Source: Streptomyces geranii
GTDB taxonomy: Bacteria > Actinomycetota > Actinomycetes > Streptomycetales > Streptomycetaceae
Direction: 5' to 3'
Length of the DNA stretch: 64,000 nucleotides
Assembly: GCF_002954775.1 (NCBI RefSeq)
Contig: NZ_KZ672952.1
Coordinates: forward strand, 438,883 to 502,882
Part shown: positions 43,683-53,135 of the stretch, in pieces
Layout: every line of letters begins with the position of its first letter
Numbering within the stretch: position 1 is the first letter of the stretch
Made by a program: the position numbers and the translations under genes
The notes under the pieces: model-generated
Told to the model about the DNA's origin: nothing
Database searches by the model: none
The model's input: only the letters and a program-made list of their open reading frames with translations

Positions 43683-44198
43683 ATGAGACGCGCCGACGAG
43701 GAAGTGACGCACGACCACAACTGGGCCGGGGACCTGCGCGGCGCGGTCCGCTGCTCGGTGCTGCTCCTGGCCCTGCTCCTGCTGATCGACTGGGGCGACG
43801 GCAGCCTGACGGTCGTACGGGTCCTGCTGTGGCTGTCGCTCGCCCTGCTGCTGTTCCTCGTGCTGTACCCGCCGCGGGTCGCCGTGGGCCCGGGCTGGCT
43901 GGCCTCGCGCGGACTGCTGCGGGAGCGGCGCGTGCGTACCGACCTGCTGGTGTCGGTGCGCTGCCTGGACGGAGTCGCCCAGCGGCTGGTGCTGCGGGAT
44001 ACGGCGGGCGACCGGGTCGAGATCGATCCCCGGGTGCTGGTGAACAACCCCGACCTGTGGCACCGGCTCGACGAGGACGCCCGTACCTCGGCGGCCTCCG
44101 GGTCGCTGACCTGCGGGGAGACGGCGCTGCGGCGCATGTCGGAGCGGGTCGACCGGGAGACCGCGCAGATCGTGTTCAAGGTGTCTGGCATGGAGTAG
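43683..44198 (+). CDS. 171-residue membrane protein of unknown function
   Basis: It has two adjacent hydrophobic segments (AVRCSVLLLALLLLIDWG and VVRVLLWLSLALLLFLVLYP) and a cytoplasmic C-terminal domain of about 100 residues (VAVGPGWLASRG, VRTDLLVSVRCLDGVAQRLVL) that looks like a small PH-like beta-barrel. I recognise no catalytic motif. The start ATG 43683 coincides with the predicted transcription start, so leaderless translation is likely. Its location between the KimA-like gene and an orphan KdpD, and its CGTCA array, place it in the potassium regulon. Confidence 0.75.
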   Translation: MRRADEEVTHDHNWAGDLRGAVRCSVLLLALLLLIDWGDGSLTVVRVLLWLSLALLLFLVLYPPRVAVGPGWLASRGLLRERRVRTDLLVSVRCLDGVAQRLVLRDTAGDRVEIDPRVLVNNPDLWHRLDEDARTSAASGSLTCGETALRRMSERVDRETAQIVFKVSGME

Positions 44199-44234
44199 GA
44201 GGCGCCGGAGCGGGCACCGACTGCCCGCCGCCTC
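44199..44234. terminator. Hairpin between the 171-residue protein gene and kdpD-like gene
   Basis: GCGGGCA pairs with TGCCCGC, and GAGGCG (44199-44204) with CGCCTC (44229-44234), with a small bulge. It lies between two convergent genes and can terminate both. Confidence 0.6.
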
Positions 44235-46690
44235 TATAACGCCGGCGCCACCGGCAGGGACAGCACCATCGTCAGGCCGCCGCCGGGGGTGTCCTCGGGG
44301 GCCAGCGTGCCGTTCATGGCCTCGGTCAGACCCCGGGCGAGGGCGAGCCCGAGGCCGAGGCCGGTGGTGTTGTCGGTGTCGCCGAGCCGCTGGAAGGGTT
44401 CGAAGAGGCGTTCCCGGCCGTCGGGGGGCAGACCGGGTCCCCGGTCCACGACCCGCAGCTCCACCCGGCCCGCCAGGGCACTGGCGGTGACCAGCACCTT
44501 CCGTCCCACCGGGGTGTGCCGGGCGGCGTTGCCGACCAGGTTGGCGATCACCCGTTCCAGCAGCGGCGGGTCGACCAGCAGCGCCGGGATCTTCTCCAGG
44601 TCGGCCACCTCCACGCCCGGGACGTCGGCCAGCGCCATGGGCAGGACCTCCTCCAGGGTGGTGGTGCGCAGGTTCAGGGTGAGGGCGCCCGCCTCCAGGC
44701 GGCTGAGGTCGAGGAGGTTCTCCACCAGCCGGTTCAGCTTGGCCATGGACTCGTCGGCGGTGGCGAGGAGTTCGTCGCGGTCCTCCGGGGAGAACTGCAC
44801 GTCCCGGCTGCGCAGCGAGGTCACGGCGGCCCAGCCGGCGGCCAGCGGGGTGCGCAGGTCGTGGCCGACGGCCCGCAGCAGCGCCGTACGCAGCCGGTCG
44901 GCGGCCTTGACCGGTTCGACCTCGGCGGCGGCCTCAGCGAGCCGGGCGCGTTCCACGGCCGAGCCCACATGGGCGGCGAACGCGGCGAGGACGCGCCGCT
45001 CGGACGACGACAGGGTGCGGCCCCGCAGCGCGAGGAAGGCGCCCGGGCCGGCCGGCACGGCGGTCAGTCCGGCCGCGTCGGGGGACTCGTCCGTCAGGTC
45101 CGCCGACTCCATGCCGAAGGTCTCGCGGGTCCGCTCAAGGAGGGCCGGGATGGTGGCCTCGCCGCGCACGATGCTGCCCGCGAGGGACGACATGGTCTCC
45201 GCCTCGGCCGTGGCGCGGGCGGAGCGGCGCGACAGGCGCAGGGAGCGGTCCACGACGGCGGCCACGGTGGCCGCGACGACGGCGAACACCGCCAGCGCGA
45301 GGAGGGCGTTGGGGTCCTCCAGGGTGAACTGCCCTATGGGCGGGATGAACCAGTAGTTGAGCAGCAGGGACGCCGTCACGGACGCGATCACCGCCGAGGT
45401 GACGCCGCCTATGCAGGCCACGCCGACGACCGTGAGCAGGAAAAGCAGGGCCTCGCTGGTCAGGTTGAGGGTGCCCCTGAGCTGGGCGAGGGCGATCGTG
45501 AGGAGCACCGGCAGCACCAGTCCGGCCACCGGGCCCGCGATCAGCCGGGCCGTCGACAGGGTGCGTCTGCGCGAGGGCGGCAGGGTGCCGCGGCCGGCCC
45601 GTTCGTGGGTGACCCGGTGGACGTCGATGTCGCCGGACAGGGCGGTCACGGTCTCCCCCGTGCCGGGCCCGGTGAGGAAGCGTGCGAACCGGCCCCGGCG
45701 GCTGGTGCCGAGGACGAGCTGGGTGGCGTTCTCCGCGCGGGCGAACTCGACCAGGGTCGTGGCGACGTCGTCGCCGACCACCGAGTGGTAGCTGCCGCCC
45801 AGGTCCTCCACCAGCCTCCGCTGCCGGACCAGCGAGGCGTGCGAGACCCCGGCGGCGAGGCCGTCGCTGCGTGCCACATGGACGGCGAGCAGGTCGCCGC
45901 CCGCCGACCGGTCGGCGATACGGGCGGCCCGCCGGATCAGGGTGCCGCCCTCGGGGCCGCCGGTCAGCGCGACGACGACCCGTTCCCGGGTCTCCCACAC
46001 CCCGCCGATGCCGTGCTGCGAGCGGTACTCCTGCAGCGCCTCGTCGACCCGGTCGGCGACCCACAGCAGGGCCAGCTGGCGCAGGGCGGTGAGGTTGCCG
46101 GGGCGGAAGTAGTTGGCGAGGGCCGCGTCGACCTTCTCCGGCGCGTAGACGTTGCCGTGCGCCATCCGGCGGCGCAGCCCCTCTGGCTCCATGTCCACCA
46201 GCTCGATCTGCCGGGCCCGCCGGACGACCTCGTCCGGGACCGTCTCGTGCTGGGGCACCCCGGTGATCTTCTCGACGACGTCGTTGAGGGATTCCAGGTG
46301 CTGGATGTTGAGCGCGGTGACGACGTCGACACCGGCGTCGAGGAGGGTCTCGATGTCCTGCCAGCGCTTGGGGTTGCGGCCGTCGCCGGGGATGTTGCTG
46401 TGCGCGAACTCGTCGACGATCGCGACCTGCGGGCGCCGGGCCAGCACGGCCTCCAGGTCCATCTCCTCGAACCGTCCACCCCGGTAGAGGCAGGAGGTCC
46501 GGGGGACGGTCTCCAGGCCGTCGAGCATCGCCTCGGTGCGCGGACGCCCGTGGCACTCGGCGAACCCCACCACCACATCGGCCCCGCGCGCGGCACGGCG
46601 CCGCCCCTCGTCGAGCATCCGGTAGGTCTTGCCGACCCCCGGGGCCGCCCCGAGGTAGACCTTCAGCCGTCCGGGCCGTACGTCACTCAT
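44234..46690 (-). CDS. Second KdpD-type sensor kinase, orphan
   Basis: This 818-residue protein repeats the KdpD layout: P-loop GAAPGVGKT (14-22), USP-like domain (ending TQLVLGTSRRGRFARFL), four membrane segments, a GAF-like part and a kinase core. The H-box is VGHDLRTPL (His near residue 610), with Gly instead of the usual Ser before His. It is clearly homologous to the KdpD of the kdp operon but lacks a partner response regulator nearby. It faces its own CGTCA pair, with a -10-like TAACAA 35 bp downstream. It may converge on KdpE or on an unlinked regulator. Confidence 0.88.
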   Translation of the reverse strand: MSDVRPGRLKVYLGAAPGVGKTYRMLDEGRRRAARGADVVVGFAECHGRPRTEAMLDGLETVPRTSCLYRGGRFEEMDLEAVLARRPQVAIVDEFAHSNIPGDGRNPKRWQDIETLLDAGVDVVTALNIQHLESLNDVVEKITGVPQHETVPDEVVRRARQIELVDMEPEGLRRRMAHGNVYAPEKVDAALANYFRPGNLTALRQLALLWVADRVDEALQEYRSQHGIGGVWETRERVVVALTGGPEGGTLIRRAARIADRSAGGDLLAVHVARSDGLAAGVSHASLVRQRRLVEDLGGSYHSVVGDDVATTLVEFARAENATQLVLGTSRRGRFARFLTGPGTGETVTALSGDIDVHRVTHERAGRGTLPPSRRRTLSTARLIAGPVAGLVLPVLLTIALAQLRGTLNLTSEALLFLLTVVGVACIGGVTSAVIASVTASLLLNYWFIPPIGQFTLEDPNALLALAVFAVVAATVAAVVDRSLRLSRRSARATAEAETMSSLAGSIVRGEATIPALLERTRETFGMESADLTDESPDAAGLTAVPAGPGAFLALRGRTLSSSERRVLAAFAAHVGSAVERARLAEAAAEVEPVKAADRLRTALLRAVGHDLRTPLAAGWAAVTSLRSRDVQFSPEDRDELLATADESMAKLNRLVENLLDLSRLEAGALTLNLRTTTLEEVLPMALADVPGVEVADLEKIPALLVDPPLLERVIANLVGNAARHTPVGRKVLVTASALAGRVELRVVDRGPGLPPDGRERLFEPFQRLGDTDNTTGLGLGLALARGLTEAMNGTLAPEDTPGGGLTMVLSLPVAPAL

Positions 46691-46798
46691 CGCCGCCGAC
46701 GCACTCCGCTCACTGCCTCAACTCCCTTGTGTGGCCGGGACTCCCCTGTGGCCGGGTTCCCCTCCCAAGAAACCCGCTGTACGGGGCGGCCCGCGCGC

Positions 46799-46850
46799 TT
46801 GTTAGCGGTTCCTTGGCGTCGGCCGCGGCGACCTTGACACCGTCTTGACG
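46799..46850 (-). promoter_or_regulatory. CGTCA pair and -10 upstream of the second kdpD
   Basis: TTGACA at 46834 and TTGACG at 46845 are 11 bp apart; on the minus strand TAACAA (46804-46799) begins 35 bp after the nearer half-site. The start of the kdpD-like gene is at 46690, giving a leader of about 100 nt. The divergent antiporter gene could share the site. Confidence 0.6.
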
Positions 46851-46944
46851 GGGGCCGGGCCCTATAGGGTGAACGTCGGTGTGCCGGGAAGTCTGGTCGG
46901 CCGGGGTGCCAGAGCGGCTTCCCGAGAGCCCCCAGGGGGACGGC

Positions 46945-48489
46945 ATGCGCGGCGTCGGTACGGTTCTCGCCCTAGTGGTCCTGGCCACGGTGGTCGCCAC
47001 CTTCGCGCGCCGGTGGCGCATCCCCGCGCCCTCGCTGCTGGTCGTCGCCGGTCTGGCGGTGGCACTGCTGCCGGGCACCCCGCGGATCGGGATCAGCCCC
47101 GAGATCATCGGCCTGGTCGTGCTGCCCCCGCTGCTGTACGCGAGCGCGGAGGACATGCCCTGGCGGGAGCTGCGCGCGGTGTGGAAGCCGGTCGGCGTCC
47201 TCGCCATCGGCCTGGTGCTGGCCTCGGCGGCGGCCGTGGCGGCGGTGGCTGCGCTGGTGACTCCGCTGTCGTGGCAGATGGCGTTCGTGCTGGGCGCGAT
47301 CCTGGCCAGCACCGACCCGGTGGCGGTCACCGCGCTCGGCCGCCGTCTCGCGCTGCCGCCCAGGGTGCAGGTGCTGGTGCAGGCGGAGAGCCTCTTCAAC
47401 GACGCGACCTCGCTGGTCCTGGTCCGGGTCGCGGCGGGCATCGCCGTGGCGTCCGCCGCCGCGAACTGGGGTGCGGCGGGCACCGAGTTCCTGGTGCTGG
47501 CGGGCGGCGGCACGGTGATCGGGGCGGCGGTGGCTGGGGTGATCGCCCTGATCCGGCGGCGCACCGAGGACCCGGTGCTGGAGACGGTGATCGCCCTGGT
47601 CACCCCGTACGCGGCGTATCTGCTGGCGGAGGTCGCGCACACCTCGGGAGTCACGTCCTGCGTGGTGGCGGGCGTGGTCCTGGGCGGCCGGGGCGAGCGG
47701 CTCACCAACGCCCGGATCCGCCTCCAGCTGCACGCCGTCTACGGCACGGTCGTGTTCCTCCTGGAGAGCGTGGTGTTCAGCCTCATAGGGCTCGCCCTGC
47801 CGACCCAGGTACGGGCCCTGGACGACGGCGACAGGGCCTGGCCGCTCTACGCCCTCGCCGTGGCCGCCACGCTCATCGCCGTCCGCCTGCTGTGGCTGGC
47901 GCCGCTGTCGGCGGTGGTCCAGCGCAAGGGCGGCATCGGGCGGGTGAACTGGCGGGTGCCGATGGTGCTGACCTGGGCCGGCACCCGCGGGGTGATGCCG
48001 CTGGCCGCCGCCCTGTCCATCCCGGAGCTGATGAAGGACGGCACCCCGCTCGCGGACCGGCCGCTGGTCCTGGTCCTGACCACGTCGGTCGTGGTCGTCA
48101 CCCTCGTCGTGCAGGGCTTCAGTCTCGCCCCGGTGGTCCGCCGGTCCGGGCTCGCCCTGGAACCGGCCCACACCGCGCGCGAGGAGGCGGCGGCGCGGTC
48201 GCGGCTGGCCGGGGCGGGGATCGCCCGGCTGGACGAGCTGGCGGAGCTGGAGGTGGTGCCCGAGGTGGTCCTCGACCGGCTGCGCCGGGGGCTGACGTCG
48301 CGGATGGAGGACGCGGACGGGGAGTCGAGCGAGTCCGTCGAGCGGGTCTACCGGCAGCTCCGCCGGGACCTGATCCTGATCGAGGCCGCTGAGCTGCAGC
48401 GGCTGTACGACGATCATGCGATCAGTGACACGACTCGGCGGCGGCTGCAGCGGGGGCTGGACCTGGAGGAGGCGCGGTTGGCGGAGTAG
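46945..48489 (+). CDS. CPA1-family Na+(K+)/H+ antiporter
   Basis: This 514-residue protein has twelve or so membrane segments and the CPA1 hallmarks: the ASTDPVAV motif, AESLFNDATS (acidic pair at the ion site) and a cytoplasmic C-terminal helical tail of about 90 residues (LAGAGIARLDELAELEVVPE). It exchanges a monovalent cation for protons; whether Na+ or K+ is not decided by these motifs. ATG 46945 has AGGGGG 5-6 nt upstream. It lies divergent from the second kdpD gene and is followed by another CGTCA array. Confidence 0.88.
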   Translation: MRGVGTVLALVVLATVVATFARRWRIPAPSLLVVAGLAVALLPGTPRIGISPEIIGLVVLPPLLYASAEDMPWRELRAVWKPVGVLAIGLVLASAAAVAAVAALVTPLSWQMAFVLGAILASTDPVAVTALGRRLALPPRVQVLVQAESLFNDATSLVLVRVAAGIAVASAAANWGAAGTEFLVLAGGGTVIGAAVAGVIALIRRRTEDPVLETVIALVTPYAAYLLAEVAHTSGVTSCVVAGVVLGGRGERLTNARIRLQLHAVYGTVVFLLESVVFSLIGLALPTQVRALDDGDRAWPLYALAVAATLIAVRLLWLAPLSAVVQRKGGIGRVNWRVPMVLTWAGTRGVMPLAAALSIPELMKDGTPLADRPLVLVLTTSVVVVTLVVQGFSLAPVVRRSGLALEPAHTAREEAAARSRLAGAGIARLDELAELEVVPEVVLDRLRRGLTSRMEDADGESSESVERVYRQLRRDLILIEAAELQRLYDDHAISDTTRRRLQRGLDLEEARLAE

Positions 48490-48632
48490 CGCCGGGTTCT
48501 TCGTCTGCGGGTGCGTGGGGGCCGGGTGCGCGGTTCCCCGCGCCCCTGAGGGGGTTGCCGTGCCCCGTGCCTCATTCGTCAGGTGCACTCCCTCAGCCTC
48601 GTTCGCAGTTGCGCCGGCGGAACGCCGTCCCG

Positions 48633-48716
48633 CGTCAACCCGGCGTCAGGGAAAGCCTCCTGTCGATCAAGGACGCGTCAGGGCCGGTCCGGGCCCGGCG
48701 AAGGGCGTCGTAGCGT
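48633..48716 (+). promoter_or_regulatory. Four-half-site CGTCA box and -10 for the alpha-oxoamine synthase gene
   Basis: CGTCA at 48633 and 48644, GATCA at 48665 and CGTCA at 48676 give spacings of 11, 21 and 11 bp, identical to the lysA and kdp arrays. TAGCGT at 48711-48716 begins 35 bp after the last half-site. The gene start is 48798. Confidence 0.7.
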
Positions 48717-48797
48717 CGCCACGGGCCCGTCGTCCCGGCGAGATCCGCCTCGGCGGCAAGGGCCCGCACTCCCCCACCACAGGAGAAGACGCAGAAC

Positions 48798-50150
48798 ATG
48801 ACCACCACTGTGCCCGGCACTCTGGCCCCCACCACCACCGTCGCCGGGCCGGACGACGGGCGGCGGGCCGATGCCCGTGAGAAGGACATCATGCGGTTCC
48901 GGACGGTGTCCGGGCCCGACCTCACCACCCGCAACGACGCCTACCTGGCCTGGCAGCGGGACCGCGAAGAGGCCGATCTGTGGCCCTACTTCCGCCGCTA
49001 CGACACCGCGCTCGGCCCCCGCGCCACCGCCGTGTCCGACACCGGTGTGATCACCGACGGCCCCAACTTCGGCGGGCAGGACTACCTGTCCCTCACCGGC
49101 CACCCGGCCGTGCTCGACGCGGCGCACCGGGCCCTGCGCGACTTCGGCCCGATCACCGCGGGCTCCCCCGCCCTCGGCGGCGCCAACCCGATCAGCAAGG
49201 CCCTGGAGGCCGGGCTCGGCGAGGCGCTGCGCACCGACCACGTGGCGCTGTTCCCGACCGGCTGGGCCTCCGGGTTCGGCACCATCCGGGCGCTGATGCA
49301 CCGGCGCGACCACATCCTCCTCGACAGGCTCTCCCACGACTCGCTGCGCCAGGGCGCCGCCGCCAGCGGGGCGACCGTCGAGTTCTACCGGCACCTCGAC
49401 AACGACGACGTGCGCCGGCATCTGGCGGGCATCCGCGCCACCGACACCAGGAACGCCGTCCTCGTCGTCACCGAGGGTGTCTTCTCGATGGACTCCGACA
49501 CCCCGCGCCTCGCCGAACCCCTCGCTGTCTGCCGGGAGTTCGGCGCCCAGCTGATGGTCGACGTCGCGCACGACTTCGGTGCGATGGGCGAGCACGGCGG
49601 CGGGCAGCTGGAGGTGCACGGCATCCTCGGCCAGGTGGACTTCGTCGTCGGCGCGTTCTCCAAGACGTTCGCCACCACCGGCGGCTTCCTGGCGACGCCG
49701 TCCGCGTCCGCGCGGGAGTACGTGCGGATGTTCGGCGGTCCGCAGACCTTCTCCAGTGCCATCACCCCCGTACAGACCGCTGTGGCTCTCGCGGCGCTGG
49801 GCATCGTGACCTCGCCGGAGGGCGCGCGGCGGCGGGCGTCCGTCGCGGCGGTCGCCACCCGGCTGCGCGACGGGCTGACGGCGCGCGGTCTCGAGGTCAT
49901 GGGCGACGTGGTCTGCCCGGTCGTCCCGGTGCTCATCGGCGACACGCCAACCGGGCGCGTCGCCTCGGGGCTGATCGCCCGGGCCGGGCTCATCGCCCAC
50001 CTCGTGGAGCAGCCCGCGGTGGCCTCCGACGCGGCCCGCTTCCGTATGCAGGCGATGGCCGACCACAGCGACCGGGACGTCGACACCGCCGTCGAGATCC
50101 TCGACACCTGCATCCGCCGGGCCCGGCGGACGACGGTCGGCGCCCACTGA
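48798..50150 (+). CDS. PLP-dependent alpha-oxoamine synthase family enzyme
   Basis: This 450-residue enzyme belongs to the family of 8-amino-7-oxononanoate synthase, serine palmitoyltransferase, 5-aminolevulinate synthase and CqsA. It shows NFGGQDYLSLTGHP (substrate entry), the SHDSLRQG segment, VDVAHDFGAMG (Asp that holds the PLP ring) and Lys289 in GAFSKTFATTGGF. It condenses an acyl-CoA with an amino acid to give an aminoketone and CO2. The 50-residue N-terminal extension is unusual. No biotin, haem or sphingolipid gene is adjacent. It is controlled like the K+ genes, so a signalling or membrane lipid role is possible but unproven. Confidence 0.8.
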   Translation: MTTTVPGTLAPTTTVAGPDDGRRADAREKDIMRFRTVSGPDLTTRNDAYLAWQRDREEADLWPYFRRYDTALGPRATAVSDTGVITDGPNFGGQDYLSLTGHPAVLDAAHRALRDFGPITAGSPALGGANPISKALEAGLGEALRTDHVALFPTGWASGFGTIRALMHRRDHILLDRLSHDSLRQGAAASGATVEFYRHLDNDDVRRHLAGIRATDTRNAVLVVTEGVFSMDSDTPRLAEPLAVCREFGAQLMVDVAHDFGAMGEHGGGQLEVHGILGQVDFVVGAFSKTFATTGGFLATPSASAREYVRMFGGPQTFSSAITPVQTAVALAALGIVTSPEGARRRASVAAVATRLRDGLTARGLEVMGDVVCPVVPVLIGDTPTGRVASGLIARAGLIAHLVEQPAVASDAARFRMQAMADHSDRDVDTAVEILDTCIRRARRTTVGAH

Positions 50151-50241
50151 GCAACGGCGCACGTCCACGGCCGGGCGGGACCCACCCGCGGGGGTCCGCC
50201 CGGCCGGCGGCAGGGAGGAGGTATGTCGACCCGGCCACGCG

Positions 50242-50257
50242 TAACGGAGTCTTGACG
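50242..50257 (+). promoter_or_regulatory. TAACG/TGACG pair upstream of the second APC transporter
   Basis: TAACG (50242) and TGACG (50253) are 11 bp apart, like the other boxes. Here the orientation relative to the gene is reversed: the motif reads TGACG rather than CGTCA on the gene strand. A TACGCT hexamer lies 48 bp downstream. Confidence 0.45.
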
Positions 50258-50367
50258 CGCTCCGAGCGCTCTCCCGTGGGCCCAGGCGTCACTCTCTGCT
50301 TACGCTGGTGCGGCCGTCCGCGTGATGGCCCGATCTCCGCGCCTACCCACGCACCAGGAGCACGCCG

Positions 50368-52320
50368 ATGGCCATCACCGAACGACCACAGCGGCGTCTA
50401 CGCGCATGGATGCTGGAGGGCCTGTCCGACATGGGCAGGCCGGCCGGCCACACCGGGCCGCACGCCCAGCCGGCCCCCGCCCACAAGGGCCAGCCCTGGT
50501 ACCGGGTCATGTGCCTCACCGGTGTCGACTACTTCTCCACGCTCGGCTACCAGCCGGGCATCGCCGCCCTCGCGGCCGGGCTGCTCTCCCCGGTCGCGAC
50601 CATCGTGCTGGTCATAGTCACCCTGGCCGGCGCCCTGCCGGTCTACCGGCGGGTGGCCGAGGAGAGCCCGCACGGCGAGGGCTCCATCGCCATGCTGGAA
50701 CGACTGCTGTCCTTCTGGAAGGGCAAGCTGTTCGTCCTGACACTGCTGGGCTTCGCCGCCACCGACTTCCTGATCACCATCACCCTGTCGGCCGCCGACG
50801 CCTCGACCCACCTGGTCGAGAACCCGCATCTGACCAGCGCGCTGCACGACAAGCAGGTGCTGATCACCATGATCCTGGTCGCGCTGCTCGGCGCGGTCTT
50901 CCTCAAGGGCTTCCTGGAGGCCATCGGCGTCGCGGTGGTCCTCGTCGCCGTCTACCTCGGGCTGAACGTCGTGGTCATCGCCGTCGGCCTGGAGCATGTC
51001 GTCACCGAGGGCCATGTGATCACCGACTGGTCGACCGCGCTGACCGCCGAGCACGGCAATGTCTTCGTGATGGTCGGCGTGGCCCTCATCGTCTTCCCGA
51101 AGCTCGCGCTCGGTCTGTCCGGCTTCGAGACCGGCGTCGCGGTGATGCCGCACGTCAGGGGCGACGACACCGACACGGAGGAGAGCCCGAAGGGCCGCAT
51201 CCGGGACACCAAGAAGCTGCTGACCGCCGCCGCGGTCATCATGAGCGTCTTCCTGATCGCCACCAGCTTCATCACCACGCTCCTCATCCCGGAGAAGGAG
51301 TTCGAGTCGGGCGGCCAGGCCAACGGCCGCGCGCTCGCCTTCCTCGCGCACGAGTATCTGGGCGGCGCCTTCGGCACGGTCTACGACGTGTCGACGATCG
51401 CCATCCTCTGGTTCGCGGGCGCCTCCGCGATGGCCGGCCTGCTCAACCTGATGCCGCGCTACCTCCCCCGCTACGGCATGGCCCCGCACTGGGCCCGCGC
51501 CGTGCGCCCCATGGTCATCGTCTTCACCCTCATCGGCTTCCTCGTCACCTGGATCTTCGACGCGGACGTGGACGCCCAGGGCGGCGCCTACGCCACCGGC
51601 GTACTGGTCCTCATCAGCTCGGCGGCGATCGCGGTGACCATCGCCGCCCGCAAGGCAGGCCAGCGCAACTGGACCATCGGCTTCGCGGTCATCTCGGCCG
51701 TCTTCCTCTACGTCACCGTCGTGAACGTCATCGAGCGGCCCGACGGTGTGAAGATCGGCGCCTGCTTCATCGCGGGCATCATCCTGGTCTCGCTGCTCTC
51801 CCGGCTGGCCCGCGCCTTCGAGCTGCGGGTGACGAGCATGGAGCTGGACCCGATGGCGGAACGATTCATCCGGGACATGGCCAGCCGGAAGATCCGCTTC
51901 ATCGCCAACGAGCCCGACCAGCGCGACAAGGCCGAGTACCGCGACAAGATCGAGCAGATCCGGCAGGACAACGACATGCCGGAGCAGGAGGACTTCGTCT
52001 TCGTCGAGGTCACGGTCACCGACCCCTCCGAGTTCGAGGCGAGTCTCACGGTCCGCGGCGAGGTGCTGCACAACCGCTACCGGGTGCTGACCCTGGAGTC
52101 CGCCTCCATCCCCAACGCCCTGGCCGCCCTGCTCCTGCACGTCCGCGACACGACCGGGCGCACCCCGCACATGTACTTCGAGTGGACCGAGGGCAGTCCC
52201 TTCGCCAACTTCCTCCGCTTCTTCCTCTTCGGCCAGGGCGAGGTCGCCCCGGTCACCCGGGAGGTCCTGCGCGAGGCGGAACCGGACCGCGCCCGCCGCC
52301 CGCGCGTCCACACCGGCTGA
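50368..52320 (+). CDS. APC-superfamily membrane transporter (KUP/KimA-like, candidate K+ or amino acid transporter)
   Basis: This 650-residue protein has about twelve membrane segments ([60 protein letters not shown]) and a 150-residue cytoplasmic C-terminus (from about 500) including [20 protein letters not shown]. The core resembles amino acid permeases with KUP/KimA-like features, and the neighbourhood favours K+. It differs from the KimA-like protein at 41576-43432 in sequence, so it is not a recent duplicate. ATG 50368 follows AGGAG at 7-8 nt. A TGACG-type pair lies upstream. Confidence 0.7.
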   Translation: MAITERPQRRLRAWMLEGLSDMGRPAGHTGPHAQPAPAHKGQPWYRVMCLTGVDYFSTLGYQPGIAALAAGLLSPVATIVLVIVTLAGALPVYRRVAEESPHGEGSIAMLERLLSFWKGKLFVLTLLGFAATDFLITITLSAADASTHLVENPHLTSALHDKQVLITMILVALLGAVFLKGFLEAIGVAVVLVAVYLGLNVVVIAVGLEHVVTEGHVITDWSTALTAEHGNVFVMVGVALIVFPKLALGLSGFETGVAVMPHVRGDDTDTEESPKGRIRDTKKLLTAAAVIMSVFLIATSFITTLLIPEKEFESGGQANGRALAFLAHEYLGGAFGTVYDVSTIAILWFAGASAMAGLLNLMPRYLPRYGMAPHWARAVRPMVIVFTLIGFLVTWIFDADVDAQGGAYATGVLVLISSAAIAVTIAARKAGQRNWTIGFAVISAVFLYVTVVNVIERPDGVKIGACFIAGIILVSLLSRLARAFELRVTSMELDPMAERFIRDMASRKIRFIANEPDQRDKAEYRDKIEQIRQDNDMPEQEDFVFVEVTVTDPSEFEASLTVRGEVLHNRYRVLTLESASIPNALAALLLHVRDTTGRTPHMYFEWTEGSPFANFLRFFLFGQGEVAPVTREVLREAEPDRARRPRVHTG

Positions 52321-52334
52321 GCCCCGGCATCGCG

Positions 52335-53135
52335 TCAGCGCTCGACCGGCTCGGCCTCCCGGTCGAGCGCGAGCGGCTGGGCCGCGTAGGTGATGCGGAC
52401 GACGCCGTCGGCATGCCGCTCGGTGTCACCCCGTACACCGAAGACGTCCCGGAGGAGGTCCGGGGTCAGTACCTCCAGTACGGGGCCTGCCGCGACCACT
52501 TCGCCCTCGTGCAGGACGACCAGGTGGTCGCACAGGCGGGCGGCGAGGTCGAGGTCGTGCAGGACGGCCAGGGTGGTGATCCCGGTGGAGCGGATCAGGT
52601 CGAGGAGTTCGAACCGGGCTCTGATGTCCAGGTGGTTGGTGAGTTCGTCAAGCACCAGCAGCTCGGGGCGCTGGGCCAACGCCCGGGCGAGCAGGACGCG
52701 TTGGCGTTCACCGCCGGACAGGGTGGTGTAGTCGCGGTCGGCGAACGGGGTGACTCCGCAGCGGGCGACGGCGTCGGCGACGGCCTCACGGTCCTCGGCG
52801 CCGTCCCGGCCCAGCAGACCGTGATGGGGCGTCCGGCCGAGGGCGACGATCTCGGTGACGCTCAGCCCGGCGGTGGTGCCGGAGTCCTGGAGGACGGCGG
52901 CGGTACGGCGGGCGGCGGTGCGGGCGGACAGCTCCCACACGTCGTCGCCGCCCACCCTGACCACTCCGCCGGCCGGGCGCAGCGAGCGGTAGACCGAGCG
53001 CAGCAGGGTGGACTTGCCGCTGCCGTTGGGGCCGACGAGCCCGACGATGTCGCCCTTGGCGGCCTCCAGGTTGACCTCGCGGAGGATCGGGCGGCGGTCC
53101 AGGGAGACGTGAAGCCGGTCGACGGTCAGTTTCAT
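52335..53135 (-). CDS. FecE/FhuC-type ABC ATPase of a metallophore importer
   Basis: This 266-residue ATPase has Walker A GPNGSGKST, the signature LSGGERQRV, Walker B LLVLDEL and the H-loop VLHDL, typical of siderophore and cobalamin importers. The DEL instead of DEP in Walker B is common in this group. The start ATG 53135 overlaps the permease stop by 4 bp. It is the last gene of the operon that runs from fabH through the NRPS to the binding protein. Confidence 0.92.
   Translation of the reverse strand: MKLTVDRLHVSLDRRPILREVNLEAAKGDIVGLVGPNGSGKSTLLRSVYRSLRPAGGVVRVGGDDVWELSARTAARRTAAVLQDSGTTAGLSVTEIVALGRTPHHGLLGRDGAEDREAVADAVARCGVTPFADRDYTTLSGGERQRVLLARALAQRPELLVLDELTNHLDIRARFELLDLIRSTGITTLAVLHDLDLAARLCDHLVVLHEGEVVAAGPVLEVLTPDLLRDVFGVRGDTERHADGVVRITYAAQPLALDREAEPVER
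52338..52370. terminator. 12-bp hairpin at the 3' end of the ATPase gene
   Basis: GCGCTCGACCGG (52338-52349) and CCGGTCGAGCGC (52359-52370) form a perfect stem with a 9-nt loop. The stem lies inside the last codons of the ATPase gene, 17 bp from the stop of the convergent APC transporter, and can terminate both. Confidence 0.65.

Noticed and set aside
33416..52320. c-di-AMP (ydaO-type) riboswitch upstream of the kdp, KimA-like or APC genes
   Set aside because: The leaders were read for the conserved core, but no convincing match was seen; control seems to be at promoters with CGTCA boxes.
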